Notes: a model not told the origin generated them from the sequence alone. 64,000 bases of DNA from Enchytraeus crypticus (GCA_905160935.1 CAJHZI010000773.1:208501-272500); one strand, 5' to 3'. Numbered from the stretch's first letter, positions 43,416 through 54,889 are shown. Program-made: numbers and translations.

Positions 43416-43999
43416 CCCCAAAGGTATAGTCGACAAGTGAGAGAATTGTATTTAGCCTTATGATGCCGCTATAGACCTTTTATAATATGTATTGGTAACT
43501 CTGCTCACATCATAAACAAAGCTTAGTGGGAGAGAGTTGGGAGAGTGGGGAGGGTGTGTGCTTATATTGACGGCTGGAAACATTCAATTCTCATATATAT
43601 TTTTATGTATTTCTTCATTTACTAACAGAATGGTATTTTTTTAAATTAATATTTTTCTATTTCATTAATTTATCAAATTATGATAGACATAGCCTATGTC
43701 TTAATTTATATTTAATATCTAGATAGAATATCTAGAGGGGATATATTAGCCTACAGTTGTACGCTATATTACATTGCAGTTGACTTCCCCAAAACAATAA
43801 CCTTTATCATTGCACGGTAGCGCCCTCAGGCGAATGAAAAATATATATAGTGATTTTTCATAGTAAATACCTTTTATAAAAAGTCTATAAAATTTCAATA
43901 TAATTATATTGAGCATATGAATTTAAGTTCATAGTGAACAAATGACAGAGCTGTAATTAGCGTAACTATTGATAACGTTATTCTCAACTTCATTTCATA
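43416..43999. other. AT-rich spacer, nothing recognised
   Basis: No frames or repeat matches noted. Confidence 0.5.
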
Positions 44000-44362
44000 T
44001 CTCTCTCTCTCTCTCAAGTGTTCTATCAAGCGGTAGGTCCAAGGTAGGCCTACATATTCCTACTCGTATACTTCTTTCACGCTCAATTAAGAGCACAACA
44101 TCGTTTAACTATTTAATCCCTTAACAAATGGCTATGCCTTATCCAAACTTTAATGTATCCTATAGTGTATATGTTATATTTATGTTATGTGTAATGTATA
44201 TATTTAATGTATTCTTTGGAATAATATGACTTCTGAAGTAGGTTTCCGTTTCATTGCTCAGTTTCACAATGAATTAACTGTTATTTAATCCTGGAAGAAA
44301 AATTCATGGTGAGGTGGACCCCTCTCTACATTCCGCAGTTCCTGTCTTAGTCGCCTCTTAAT
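44000..44362 (-). mobile_element. SINE-H copy, decayed
   Basis: (CT)n then CAAGTGTTCTATCAAGCGGT-AGGTCCAAGG (LINE-A-like end). The central GGTGAGGTGGACCCCTCTC follows and it ends at CTTAGTCGCCTCTTA. Confidence 0.55.
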
Positions 44363-44579
44363 GTTTAATGTTTAACGATAAATGTGTAATAGAGTATATC
44401 ATGCTAAGGCATCTCTATACTTTACAACAGTTAGCCTACAGTAAAACATGCAATATACAATAAAATGCACACAGTAAAAATCACTAAAATATCAAATAAC
44501 TATCATACATAACGTAACGTATAATATGTTTAGTCAGATTGCGAATATTTAAGCCGGAACGTAACGTAACGTGGCTTAA

Positions 44580-45243
44580 ATATTGCAATCTGAGAAATTT
44601 ATCAGTTAGCAGAATTTAAATGGAATGATCTAGCAAAAAGATCTGTCTTAAGACTCTTTATAAAGGTATCAGGTTTATCACAATGTCTTATAAACTGTGG
44701 AAGTTCATTCCACAATTTGGGACCTGCTATAGGAAACGACTTGTCACCATTGGAAACTGTTCGGCACTTAGGAACAGCGAGTTTACCTGACTCAACAGAT
44801 CGCAAGTTTTTCCTTACCGAACAAGAACTTAATTGTACATGTATACAATAGTCAGAAAGATATGACGGGGCTGAGTTAGTCAGGCATTTGAACATGGTAA
44901 GGCAGGATTTGAATTCGATCCGTTCTGGAATTTTAAGCCAATGAAGTTTCAGTAGCAAAAGGTGTCACCAAATCAGAAGCCTCGCACGAAGAACTAATCT
45001 TGCAGCTGCATTCTGAATTCTTTGCAGTCTGTCAATTACCGATTTATTGCAACTTAAGAACAGGCTATTACAATAATCCAGCCATGACGAAATAAAGGCT
45101 TGAACAAGGATTTCTGTGGAAGACTCAGACAAAAATGGTCTAAAACTCCATAACTTGCGAATTTGAGAGAAACACGAAGAAGATAATTGCTTAGAATGCT
45201 GCTCAAAGTTCAGTTTAGAGTCTAAAAATTTTCTTACGTGCAC
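44580..45243 (-). mobile_element. CR1/L2-like LINE C-terminal fragment
   Basis: Two open frames split by a frameshift near 44960: 45243-44965 (LDSKLNFEQHSKQLSSSCFS, QAFISSWLDYCNSLFLSC, LQRIQNAAARLVL) and 44958-44602 (LKLHWLKIPERIEFKSCL, APSYLSDYC, AGPKLWNELPQFIRHCD). These are hallmarks of the region after the RT in CR1/L2 LINEs. At 45241 it meets a piece of SINE-H head (TGCGGTTGCCCTATTCTGCA). Confidence 0.82.
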
Positions 45244-45529
45244 TCGGCAGTTTTTTGCGGTTGCCCTATTCTGCAGTGGTCCTGAAATAGTTCAACACGG
45301 ATAAATTGGTAGCAAGTAATAAGTAGTTCAACTCCCGGGTTCAACACGGGGAAATTGGCTCAACATGGGGAATTCATATAGCCAGTATATAATGAAATTT
45401 TACAATGTTCAGCGTCTAAGACTCATAAGGCTATTTATCGCTCTATAATTTTATTCATTCTCAACTTCAATTCAAATGGTGAGTATATATACTGAATTTT
45501 TATAAAGTAAATTAAATACGTATTATAGT

Positions 45530-45760
45530 GAAATGATCATTATGATGAAATGTGTTGATATCTATTGCGTTTTAATACCACATGTTTAAACCGTTAGGCA
45601 ATTTAGACCATTTTCCAGGTAACTAGTCCAGTCAATGTCCGAGATTTTACTCTCAAATCAGTGTGGCTGGGAATCGAACCCTCGAGGGTTTAATTCGCCC
45701 CAGGATCTGTCATTTAATACTTCATGACGTTACCCCAACGCTATATTAAGACATTCATAT
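45530..45760 (-). mobile_element. SINE-R copy
   Basis: CCACATGTTTAAACCGTTAG, GGGAATCGAACCCTCGAGGG (box B side) and CATGACGTTACCCCAACGC. Confidence 0.65.
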
Positions 45761-45765
45761 ATACA

Positions 45766-45945
45766 GGCTGCGCATTAAAAAAATATCCCCCTAGCACAAT
45801 TAAGATAGCTTAGCCAATTATTGATATTTCGCCTTGGAATTTTAAGGTTCTCTTGTGGAGGAATTTAGCCACAAGCTGACCGAATTTTGTAAAAATACTT
45901 TTAAAGGAACCGGAGCTATCCAAGTTTTTCGAAAAAATTGATTAA
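45766..45945 (+). mobile_element. Mariner-like element B, one end only
   Basis: GGCTGCGCATTAAAAAAATA-TCCCCCTAGCACAATTAAGA matches the left terminus at 29634; breaks off after about 180 nt. Confidence 0.7.
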
Positions 45946-46069
45946 TTTTGATTAAGTTTTAATTGATTAATTTAAATAAAATTGGAATAAAAATTGATTA
46001 ATTTTGATCATTGATTTAATTGATTAATTGAGCACATTTTTCATGTATACTGATTTTACGAAAATCTAT

Positions 46070-46205
46070 GCCGATTGTATTGAGAGTGCAGATGTCGGCA
46101 TGATATTCGATCGACGATCAGTATGTGCGGGGGTTCAAATCTTGGGCTCGCCCTTCACTGACATCGCCTTCAAGTGAGGAAACTGACGTTAACATTAGCT
46201 TTACC
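46070..46205 (+). mobile_element. SINE-T copy
   Basis: GATGTCGGCATGATATTCGA, GGGGGTTCAAATCTTGGG (box B), CTTCACTGACATCGCC and GAGGAAACTGACGTTAA. Confidence 0.65.
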
Positions 46206-46573
46206 CGCATTGTTGCAAACCTATATTTACAACTTTAGGCCTACATTGAAAACAACATTTTCAAAAGCCAACAATTTTTGGCATTGATATATTTAAAGTT
46301 TTTACAACGTTATGCCGATTCTATTAAATTTACGCAATGTAGGCCTACATTTACAACTTTGAAGCATTTGTTGAAATATCTTATTTCAAATATTAGAATT
46401 TTTAATATTTCTTTATCAAGAGTCGTCCGCTACATTAGTAGAACGTCACGTTAGGATTGAGAGGTTAGATTTCAATTCCCAGGTTCAGTTAAAATAGACA
46501 ATGTTTCTGGATGTGTGCAGTTTTGCACACCGGTGCACTCCTTGTGTATTTATAATACATATTAATTAAATTA

Positions 46574-46574
<1 letters not shown>

Positions 46575-46630
<56 letters not shown>
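46575..46630. repeat. (TA)n microsatellite
   Basis: About 27 TA units followed by degenerate TA-rich DNA to 46740. Confidence 0.95.
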
Positions 46631-46633
<3 letters not shown>

Positions 46634-46740
46634 TACACTATATAATATATAAATTTACATACATAAATAATAATATATAATATAATATACAGTATATTAT
46701 TATAATAAATATAATAATGATATAATATATAATATAGTAT

Positions 46741-47156
46741 AATCCGGATTTAACGTCCATTTCTTATGCTATTGTAGTTTGTCATGCCTTTCTATTTTCT
46801 ATTTCTGTATCCTTATCCTTCGGTCTTTAATTGGTCTATTGTCTTCTTACATGAACCTTAATATTCCATTCCTCTCCATTTATAACTTTCTTTCTATCAG
46901 ATTGCAGTTGCTTTCTGCAACCTATGACTCGAAGCTTTCGTTGAATGTCAATTATCGGACAGCTTTCCAATGTGTGTGTATGACTAATGGCACGTGCAAG
47001 TGCGCAGGTTCGATTCTTGTACACTGCATGTTGTATGTTGTTATTGTATAAGACTACATCCTATAAACCCTTTCTTACATGTGCTGGATCTCTTAGAACG
47101 CTCCTTAGAACTCTTTAACTTAGAATTCCTCCTAGAATTCAGTATTACTGTATTCC
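46741..47156. other. Spacer, no confident call
   Basis: Short frames on both strands (46779-47051 plus) lack domains. AATCCGGATTTAACGTCCAT-TTCTTATGC resembles the extra segment in the SINE-D copy at 18430. Confidence 0.35.
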
Positions 47157-47252
47157 TTCTGAAGGCTTTATTCTTTTAGTCTACTTCCTTCTGAAGGCTT
47201 TATTCTTTTAGTCTACTTCCTTCTGAAGGCTTTATTCTTTTAGTCTACTTCA
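47157..47252. repeat. 32-bp tandem repeat, three identical units
   Basis: TTCTGAAGGCTTTATTC-TTTTAGTCTACTTCC repeated three times without change until the last bases. Confidence 0.95.
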
Positions 47253-47960
47253 GACTTCTACATGTGTAGGTGTTATCACTTAACGTGATAGTTCTGCTGT
47301 CGTTGGGTCAACAACAACAACAACAACCGGAACTTAGGGTATGCTGTAATGAAGACTTACGTGTACTTATAACTTTATTTAAGTTATACGTGTAACTTGA
47401 GTAGCAAGCCGAATTTTTAAGTATGTGTATTTAAGGAACAGTAATTAATTATTTGTTGGTATGTTTAATAGTATGTTGCACACATATAGGTATGAATGTG
47501 AATGCATTAAATATTGTTAAGTAGAGGTCTCGACTTATTAGTAGATCTATAGGGAATTAAACTGACAAGTAGCAACCCCGTCTTCCTCAGAGATGGTTCA
47601 AACTCTATTGTAGTACATGTATATGGGAATCTTTCGGAGAATCAGCAGAGAATAGATAGCAGAAGCAGCATTGCATGCTTACATTAGACTATTCCAGTAA
47701 TCGAAAATTCGAAATCCCTTTTTCGCCTTCTCTTCCTTTTTATTATAACGTTATTAGAATTTGCAGTTGAATTAAAGCCTAATGGATAATTCAAGCACGT
47801 GCACTAAAAGACAAAATTGGATGATAATGCATAACCTTAACATAACCATTACGTATTCTTCTTCCGTAGTTTTACGTGGGAAAAGACCACTAGTTTAGAA
47901 TGGCTAGTGACTCATTTAAGCTAAGAAAATCAATATTAAACACTCCTTGAGGTTTACCGT
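47253..47960. other. AT-rich spacer, nothing recognised
   Basis: A (CAA)n run at 47311 is the only simple repeat. Confidence 0.5.
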
Positions 47961-47962
47961 TG

Positions 47963-48085
<123 letters not shown>

Positions 48086-48099
48086 TCAGTCTCTCAGAT

Positions 48100-49210
48100 C
48101 AGTGGCGGATCTAGGAATTTTTTGAGGGGACCCGAAATTTTTGTTGACAATGTACGCATTTTTTGCGTACATCCGCCTTCTCCGGGACAAGGGATGCAAC
48201 CGGAAAAATGCTGTGGGGGGGGGGGGGCTCAACATTTCTTCAGTACTGCGCTTCGCTCGTAGAATGAGTGTAACCCCTTATCTTACCCCCCCCTTCCCAC
48301 TCATAACTGTGCTAACGTCAGGGGGAAAACCTCTCTCTCTTGATGCACTGCCTACTGGCAGGTCCATGGTATATAACGCCTCCACTCTTCTCTGTCTGCC
48401 GGCTTCCTCTTCATTTCCACATATGAGTGGGTCTTTAAATCATCTAACATACCTAATCTCGGCCTGCCCCTGCCTCTTTTTCCTTCCATTCTACCTTCTA
48501 TGACCTCTTTTATTAAACCTTCCCCCTTAGAATGTGTTCTATCCATCTCTTCTTTCCATTTCTTAATACATTTATCAACTGTCTATCTGTGCCAACTCTC
48601 TCCAGGACTTCCTCATTTGTAACCTTTTGAGTCCAGCTAATCCTCTCCATTCTTCTCCAAATCCACATTTCCAATGCCTCCAGTTTCCTAATATCTTCCT
48701 TCCTTAAGGTCCATGGGGAGAACCTAAAATGCATAAAATCCTACATTTGTTTCGGAGAAAAATATAATAATTTTTTCACCGATTAAGAAACTCAGCGGAT
48801 CTGGACGAATATCAAAAGTGACATAATTTTAGCGGTAGAGACCAAGACGTGATGCGCCACTTCTCCAGGATAAAGTTCTCGTTTTTTACTTACATCCGAT
48901 TTTACTCTTACACAGTCGTTAAAGTGAAAATTGAGACCTAGTGAAACGGTCAACATTTCTCGGGCCCCCGTCCATTATACAGGCCCCTAGTATACCAAAT
49001 ATGGGCCTCACTAGGGGCATATTTGAAGAAACGCAAGCTAGTGGAACTGAGTTCCCTCGCGTCCCACCTTAACTACTGCTCTTAAATTCATATTTTCACG
49101 TAGAAATTGTCATAAAACTATGAAAATAGGGGTCTATAGTTTTAAAAACAATTTCGTCGGGACTACACAATTTCGGCGGGACCCGGGCCACATGGGCCCG
49201 CTGGATCTGA
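48100..49210 (+). mobile_element. hAT-like element, GGCGGATCC family, copy 3, with nested LINE-A
   Basis: Left end CAGTGGCGGATCTAGGAATT; the right end GGGCCCGCTGGATCTGA is changed relative to the family. Interior blocks GAAACGGTCAACATTTCTCG and AGGCCCCTAGTATACC match copies 1 and 2. A LINE-A 3' end is inserted at 48332-48714. Confidence 0.6.
48332..48714 (-). mobile_element. LINE-A 3' end nested in a hAT-like element, with target duplication
   Basis: Flanked by GGGGAAAACC (48322-48331) and GGGGAGAACC (48715-48724), 9 of 10 identical. Comparison with the uninterrupted hAT copy at 6075 confirms the insertion point. Open frame 48546-48352: EGKRGRGRPRLGMLDDLKTH and REEWRRYIPWTCQ, with TAG inside the 3' hairpin CTGCC-AGTA-GGCAG. 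Seven or eight CT dinucleotide steps form the tail. Confidence 0.85.
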
Positions 49211-49227
49211 TATATAATTTTATTGAC

Positions 49228-49280
<53 letters not shown>
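49228..49280. repeat. (TA)n microsatellite
   Basis: About 25 TA units. Confidence 0.95.
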
Positions 49281-49283
<3 letters not shown>

Positions 49284-50069
49284 GTATATTTAACAAACCC
49301 AGAATCTGAAAAAGGAATCTGGGGTGATTTTGGGATATTCAATTTACACTTTTACAGGCTACATGAATTTAAATGAATGCAGTTGTTAAGAAATTGATGG
49401 TATTCCTTTCAACTTTGTGGATTTCATATACCAATTGACATCAACCAGCCTTTGTGATGCAGTCCGGTCACCTTATAATAGACCACCAGTCTAGAGTCGT
49501 ACCAAACAGCTAATCAAGGCCTTTTGAAATAGAATATAATTATCTCAGAAGGCATTTTGATATATAAATCTACAAAGTAATTCTTTATTTATTTTTATTT
49601 TTGCGATGACATCAGTGTTATGATCCATAAAATGCTTTTGGTAAATTGAATGTAAGATGGTGAATTTATTAGAAATATGTATCAATGGAAGTTCTTTTGT
49701 GGATATCCTCGTGAATTTTAAGGATGGTCGTAACTGCCGTTTATCGTTCGGGGTAGATAGATTCCGTTTTTGAGATCGTAATAGCAGACGTTATATAGGA
49801 ACATACGTCTTGGAAGTGCCGTTACATAGAAGACTACCAGAAAGAGAGAAGAGCATATTTGGTACACCTCACTCTCTCATCTCGCCACGAGGAGATAAGT
49901 TAAAGCGATCAGCGGCTCAATGGTATGTTTTAAACGAGTAACTTAACATACATGTACATGTAGAGGCCATTAAGTAGCTAAAAAAGAAGTAGCTAAGTAG
50001 CTAAGTAGTAACTAAGTAGCTAACAGAATATCAGTAGTGTAGAATTACAAGTGGATCATTTAATCAGCT
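49281..50069. other. Intron 2 of gene 2, nothing recognised
   Basis: A small GTAGCTAA repeat at 49975-50025 (AAGTAGCTAAGTAGCTAAG) lies close to the donor of Ig exon 1. Confidence 0.5.
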
Positions 50070-50075
50070 ACTTAC

Positions 50076-50420
50076 CTATGACTGTGAGGTTATATTGTGC
50101 AACTACGGATGCGGGAGGTACTTTATTAGTACAGATGTAAGTACCGTCGTCGCTGAACTCTATCGGGTCGATGACCAGTACGAGACTCGTGTTGCTATAA
50201 GTTGACTTATTATATCGACTATGTGTAACACCTCTAAGTATTCCTCTATAATTCATAACTGTTACTACTGAACAATTAGAGCAGTTTTTAAAGTGCAAGT
50301 GAAGATCCCCGACTGTAACGTTACAAGTTAAGTGTAGATTTCCTCCCCTGACACGAGTAATTCCGGTGACATTTCTGTTGTCTGATGAACTTGCACATTC
50401 GATATAGAACAGGATAGCCG
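50076..50420 (-). CDS. Gene 2, exon for Ig domain 1 (V-like)
   Basis: Acceptor ..catttctttag at 50421 and strong donor GTAAGT (50075-50070); phase 1-1, 345 nt. It starts with AILFYIEC, probably the end of a signal peptide, then RVRGGNLHLTC (Cys32 of the exon), SLVLVIDPIEFSDDGTYIC (Cys96) and a closing strand YNLTVIG. D-x-G-x-Y-x-C is the hallmark of an Ig F strand. The usual core Trp after the first Cys is not seen: a Phe (residue 43) stands nearby, followed by an extra Cys pair (46, 49). There are several N-glycosylation sequons (NVT, NCS, NKS, NTS, NLT). It is an extracellular adhesion or recognition domain; the ligand is unknown. Confidence 0.85.
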
Positions 50421-50726
50421 CTAAAGAAATGAAAACACAAAATAGTTCTTAACTACATAATTAGTAATTAGCAAATTAATGTACTCATTTTTGTAATAAA
50501 TAACAAATATTGTGACATTATACTGCAATAATGTAACTAGATCTTAGTAATATATCTGTTTATTACTTTGACTCAACTGTCAATTGTAGCTCTTAATGAC
50601 TTATCCTTACTCCAGTGTTTTGACAAATGACAGGTTACATTTATTATTCCAAATCAATATATGTATTCTCCACTGTCCAGGAACAATCACTTCGTCTCTA
50701 AGGATATACAGTATCTTTAGATCAAC

Positions 50727-50772
50727 GCAGTAACATTATGACTTGTAGGCCTATATGTAAAGAGGTTGTCAT
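50727..50772 (-). CDS. Gene 2, candidate first exon with signal-peptide start
   Basis: ATG at 50772 (A at -3) begins MTTSLHIGLQVIMLL and reaches a phase-1 GT (GTTGAT) after 50727. Joined to the next exon it continues P-AILFYIEC-ASSS, a typical secretory signal: short n-region, about 16 hydrophobic residues, then small residues. With this exon the whole coding length is 1260 nt, exactly 420 codons. The donor is poor (consensus GTRAGT) and the intron would be only about 306 nt, so a different first exon remains possible. Confidence 0.38.
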
Positions 50773-50879
50773 ATTTTCACTCACAGCTTCTGCTTTTTCA
50801 TCTTTAATTGCCACAGGACAATTACACATTCGTTCACTGTTAGTCAATGGCATGACGCAGCATGACAACTGAATAACAT

Positions 50880-50935
50880 TCATTTCATTTTTATCGCTCT
50901 CTCTCTCTCTCTCTCTATCTCTCTCTTTCATCCCC
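50880..50935. repeat. (CT)n tract in the presumed 5' leader of gene 2
   Basis: About 20 CT units between the candidate TATA box and the candidate start codon. Confidence 0.9.
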
Positions 50936-50938
50936 TCT

Positions 50939-50946
50939 CTTATATA
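50939..50946 (-). promoter_or_regulatory. Candidate TATA box of gene 2
   Basis: TATATAAG on the minus strand lies about 167 nt upstream of the candidate start codon at 50772, followed by a GA-rich leader. Many TA runs occur here, so this could be chance. Confidence 0.25.
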
Positions 50947-51119
50947 TTATCTCAAAAGGCAACAAATAAATGTACATATTTATATACACTTATACGATAA
51001 AGTCATGCTATATATCTGAATTTAAGCTCTCAAAAGAGCATTTTATAGACGAAAATATTTGCTACAACAGAGAAGCTCTTCCTTTACCAAACGTCAATGA
51101 AGTCTAAGACAGGATAGTT

Positions 51120-51375
51120 TCCTCAGGGAGTGACTCCCTGCCGAATAAATGTTAGTCATAGCTGAGTAAGGCATAGGGGGCCCACGTCGTCATGAACAGA
51201 ATATCCCCAATAATAATTGATATATGGTGTTAGATGATTTAAAGATCCATTCATATGTGGACATGCAGAGAAACCGGACGACAGAGAAGAGTGGAGGCGT
51301 TATACACTATGGACCTGCCAGTAGGCAGTGCACTAAGAGAGACAGAGAGAGAGAGTGAGAGAGAGAGAGAAAGAG
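51120..51375 (+). mobile_element. SINE-G copy with a LINE-A 3' end
   Basis: AGTGACTCCCTGCCGAATAA-ATGTTAGTC and GGCCCACGTCGTCATGAACAG, then the junction GTTAGATGATTTAAAGATCC into LINE-A sequence, hairpin CTGCC-AGTA-GGCAG, TGCACTAA and (GA)n. Same junction in 54020-54235 and 56285-56550. Confidence 0.7.
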
Positions 51376-52590
51376 AAAATTTACTCTAAAACTTGGGATA
51401 AACCCAGTGATATGCCATTACTTTACTCAGTTTTCTTGCCTCCTCTTACAACACAACCAGTACAAAATTTGGTCTATCTTGTATTAAACCTGAACATAGA
51501 CGAGCAATTATATCACCTTGTAACAATAAGTGAAAGTTTAAGATTTAAATTATATCTTGTTGAACCTAAGTTGCCAGCATATTGCTAAGATACTCTATTG
51601 CGATAGGTGTAATCGATTTACAAAATTTGCAATCATGGCTCACTTTCCATCCAGTGTAGGTCCCTTTTATGGATTTAGAACGCTGTTGAAATGATTGAAG
51701 GAAAACATATAAGAGTTCCAATGGATATATAAAAAGACCTAAAAAGCTTTATTAACTCAATTAGGACATTATTAACCGTCTAATTTATCATTGACGTGGA
51801 TAGCAATGCTCAATTGTTTCATGAATAATATTATCAACGATTTTATTTCTTATTTAATGAGTTTAATGCAAGTCATAGTTTAATAAAAGTGGTCATATGA
51901 TGGGTTTGATTTTAATAATTCTAGAAAGCATGAGACAATTTGAAAATTGTGAAAATATATACTTAGAAATTTTCCGTGGTCTGAAAAGCTTGACTTCTAC
52001 GAAATTGTACACCGATTAATGAATAACTATCATTAAGTAGTGTTCATCGAAATTTTTAAACAATAAAGATAAAGTCTAAATTACAATTTTAAATATTTTA
52101 GCTGAAACATAGGGTCGCTGCTACGCTAGGTCTTAAACAAACCTTCAGAGTTCAAATGCATTCTAACCAAGTAACCCCTACCATTATGTTAAATATTCAC
52201 CGATTTACTGATGACACTTTAATATGAAAACATAAAAGTTTAATTAAAATATGATAATTCTACAAAAATAATTATTATATATAGATATCTTTTAGAACAA
52301 ACCAATATATGCGATTGTCAGAGCATTCTTTAAATGTTTCGAGACTGTTGCAAATAATCTGCAATTGTTGTCGGTAACTCCATTCACAGCCATGTCGCGC
52401 AGTGTTATTAACGACAATTACAACTTACACGTATCATTAGATGAATACACTAAAGTGTAACAATGAAAACCGGAGATAATATATAACAATCTAAGCAAAT
52501 AGCCTTTAAATAATCAATGAATTTTTAATAATAATTTTAATAATTTTTGTTATATTAGAAATTCAAACTGATCACCGATTAAGTAGACTA
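51376..52590. other. AT-rich spacer, nothing recognised
   Basis: The open stretch 51355-51588 (KTWDKPSDMPLLYSVFLPPL) is short and without domain or splice support. Confidence 0.45.
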
Positions 52591-52598
52591 CCTGGCAT

Positions 52599-53722
52599 TA
52601 GAGATGGGAATTTTATGAATTCCCAGAGTTCGAGTTCGGTTCGTTGAAAATGAAAGTTCGGTTCGGTTCGGGTTCGGTTTGCAGTTGATAATTTGAGAGT
52701 TCGGTTCGGTTCATTGAAAATGAAAGTTCGGGTTCGGTTCTAAAAAGGGTTCGGTTCGGGTTCGGCTTGCTTTCCAACTCGCAAGAGTTCGATTCGAGTT
52801 CTAAATTGTTTGGTTTGGATAATATTGCAATTTTTTAACTTTACTTATAATAATCATGCTTATGATAAACATGTTTACGATAGTTTAAAAATTCATTAAG
52901 TCATATTAGCTGCCACATTTTTTCACCTGGGTAAAAATATGACAGCGAAACAAGGATGGAAGTGGTATTTATTCCTGTAAATTTCTTAAAATATTGTAAG
53001 TTGACCAACAAATGTTCATAATAATTATAGATATTTAGTTTTATTATTGTATCTGAAATATTCTCCTTGATTATAACGAGCAAATAGAATGCTTCATCAA
53101 TTTTTAATTTTTTTGTCACTATAGGCCTATGTATTAGATACGTTTATAATTAAGTGGAAATGTCTTGGCTAAAATTTGATCCAATATTTCAGAGAAAAGT
53201 GCAATTTAGTAACATAAAAATGTCAAATTAAGCTGATTTGGTAAATACGTGTACTTCCATAGAAAAATGATCATAATATACACCGTTTGCTATCAGCTGA
53301 CCAGTTATAAGTTTCATAATTTACCATTCAGACATTCATTCAGACTATCCATTATCTTCTATAGGCCTGTCTTTTCCCGCTACCATTCCTTTGTACAGCT
53401 ACCATTTCAAAATTTGTGTCGGAACCAGCCTTACCTGAATATATGCTGTTAGATACTGTAAGACATGTAAATGCAAAGACTAATATATATTTGTATTGTT
53501 CCTACTATCTTTATTTAATGTCAGGCTAGCGAAGAAGAAAGTAACTACAAGAGTTTGGTTAAGTTCGGTTTGGACGAAGTCTGGGTTCGGGTTCGATTAG
53601 GGTTCGGCCAGAGTCTGGGTTCGGGTTCGGTTCGGCCAGAGTCTGGGTTCGGGTTCGGTTCGGTTCGGTCAAAATTCTAGATTTTAAGGTTCAGTTCGGG
53701 TTCGGTTCGATTCCCATCTCTA
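52599..53722. mobile_element. hAT-like non-autonomous element with GGTTCGG arrays and 8-bp target duplication
   Basis: Termini TAGAGATGGGAAT and ATTCCCATCTCTA are inverted repeats. Both flanks read CCTGGCAT (52591-52598 and 53723-53730), a perfect 8-bp target duplication as made by hAT transposases. Arrays of GGTTCGGTTCG / GGGTTCGG fill both subterminal zones (52620-52800 and 53560-53710). The frame 53119-52901 (minus) has no transposase motif. 1124 bp. Confidence 0.85.
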
Positions 53723-53944
53723 CCTGGCATCATTGTCACAATAACTAAATTGTAAAAATGAAAATCTGATATATTATACTACAATCTAAATAAATAGCTC
53801 TAAATAATGACTTGTTATTAGTAATTTAAATATTCGCTCCTGAATTGGCATCTTTCGCAAAATGCTTTCGCGGATCCAACTGTCCTACTGTCCTAAGCAT
53901 TGTTATTTAAGAGAAACTAATTGTTACGGTATATGCATAAGTAT

Positions 53945-53976
53945 TCTCTCTCTCACTCTATCTCTGTCTCTCTGTC

Positions 53977-54018
<42 letters not shown>
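53945..54018. repeat. (CT)n microsatellite
   Basis: Interrupted CT array directly before a SINE-G copy in minus orientation, as expected for its tail. Confidence 0.9.
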
Positions 54019-54019
54019 A

Positions 54020-54235
54020 TAAAGCTTCCACTTATCTCGATCTATCTTCCGTTTTCCTCTTCATGTCCACATTCGAGTGGATCTTTAAATCATCTACCGC
54101 TCCTTTTGATACACCACTATTCCCAGGGAGATTCTGCTTATGACGAGGTGAGCCCCTATGCCTTCCTCAGCTTCAACTAACATTTACTGGACAGGGGCGT
54201 CATTCCCTGAGAAAACAATCCTGTTTACCCATACT
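54020..54235 (-). mobile_element. SINE-G copy
   Basis: TCCACATTCGAGTGGATCTT-TAAATCATCTAC (LINE-A end), then GATACACCACTATTCCC, GCTTATGACGAGGTGAGCCC and GGACAGGGGCGTCATTCCC. The hairpin itself is lost. Confidence 0.6.
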
Positions 54236-54885
54236 TAATTATCATGCGTTCATATATACACAATTCATAATTTGGTTTACTTTTATTAATATTTATGTTA
54301 GTTCAGTTACAAACTTGATATACCCAACTTGCATACAGAGTTTCTTTGTTAATTTTCTGACTTTAGTTTTCGCTATTTCCTCCCTCACAATGGCTGATTG
54401 TAGAAAGATCTTCTATCTTACAATTGTATTGGTACTTTCCTTGTCAAGCTAAAAACCTATCTCTTTCCGCCATAGGTCTTAATTTTGACCCGCATGCCTT
54501 GGATCTTGGACTTGCACTGTTTTGATATCGCTTTCTCTTGTGGTCTCTGTGTACTCAGTCGTCATTGTGTGGAGCTTTGGCGCCTGTTTGTGTAGAGTCT
54601 GCAAAAGACGTCCCTAAAATTGCCTTTTGGCGAGGAACCGGACGTTAAATTAATATTGATATTGATTGATTGATAGATTGAAAGCGCAGAGTGCAGCTGG
54701 CGTGAATTTAAGAATAATCATCCAACACCTCCGGATCTTCAATAAATCCTGTCAGCACGTGTTCTAAGTTTGTGGGCCCATCTATGCACTAACCGATCCC
54801 TATTTTGCCTAACTCCATTCATTCTGCGCACACTCTGCTAAGTGCTCTAAACCTTGCTGCATAATGATACAAACTCTCTCTCTCT
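54236..54885. other. Spacer with a lone GGACGTTAA end
   Basis: GGCGAGGAACCGGACGTTAA at 54634 is the same terminal module as in SINE-T; otherwise nothing recognised. Confidence 0.4.
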
Positions 54886-54889
54886 CTCT

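Noticed and set aside
52620-52800. GGTTCGG array as telomeric or promoter repeat
   Set aside because: It lies inside a bounded transposon with inverted ends and target duplication and recurs at the other end.
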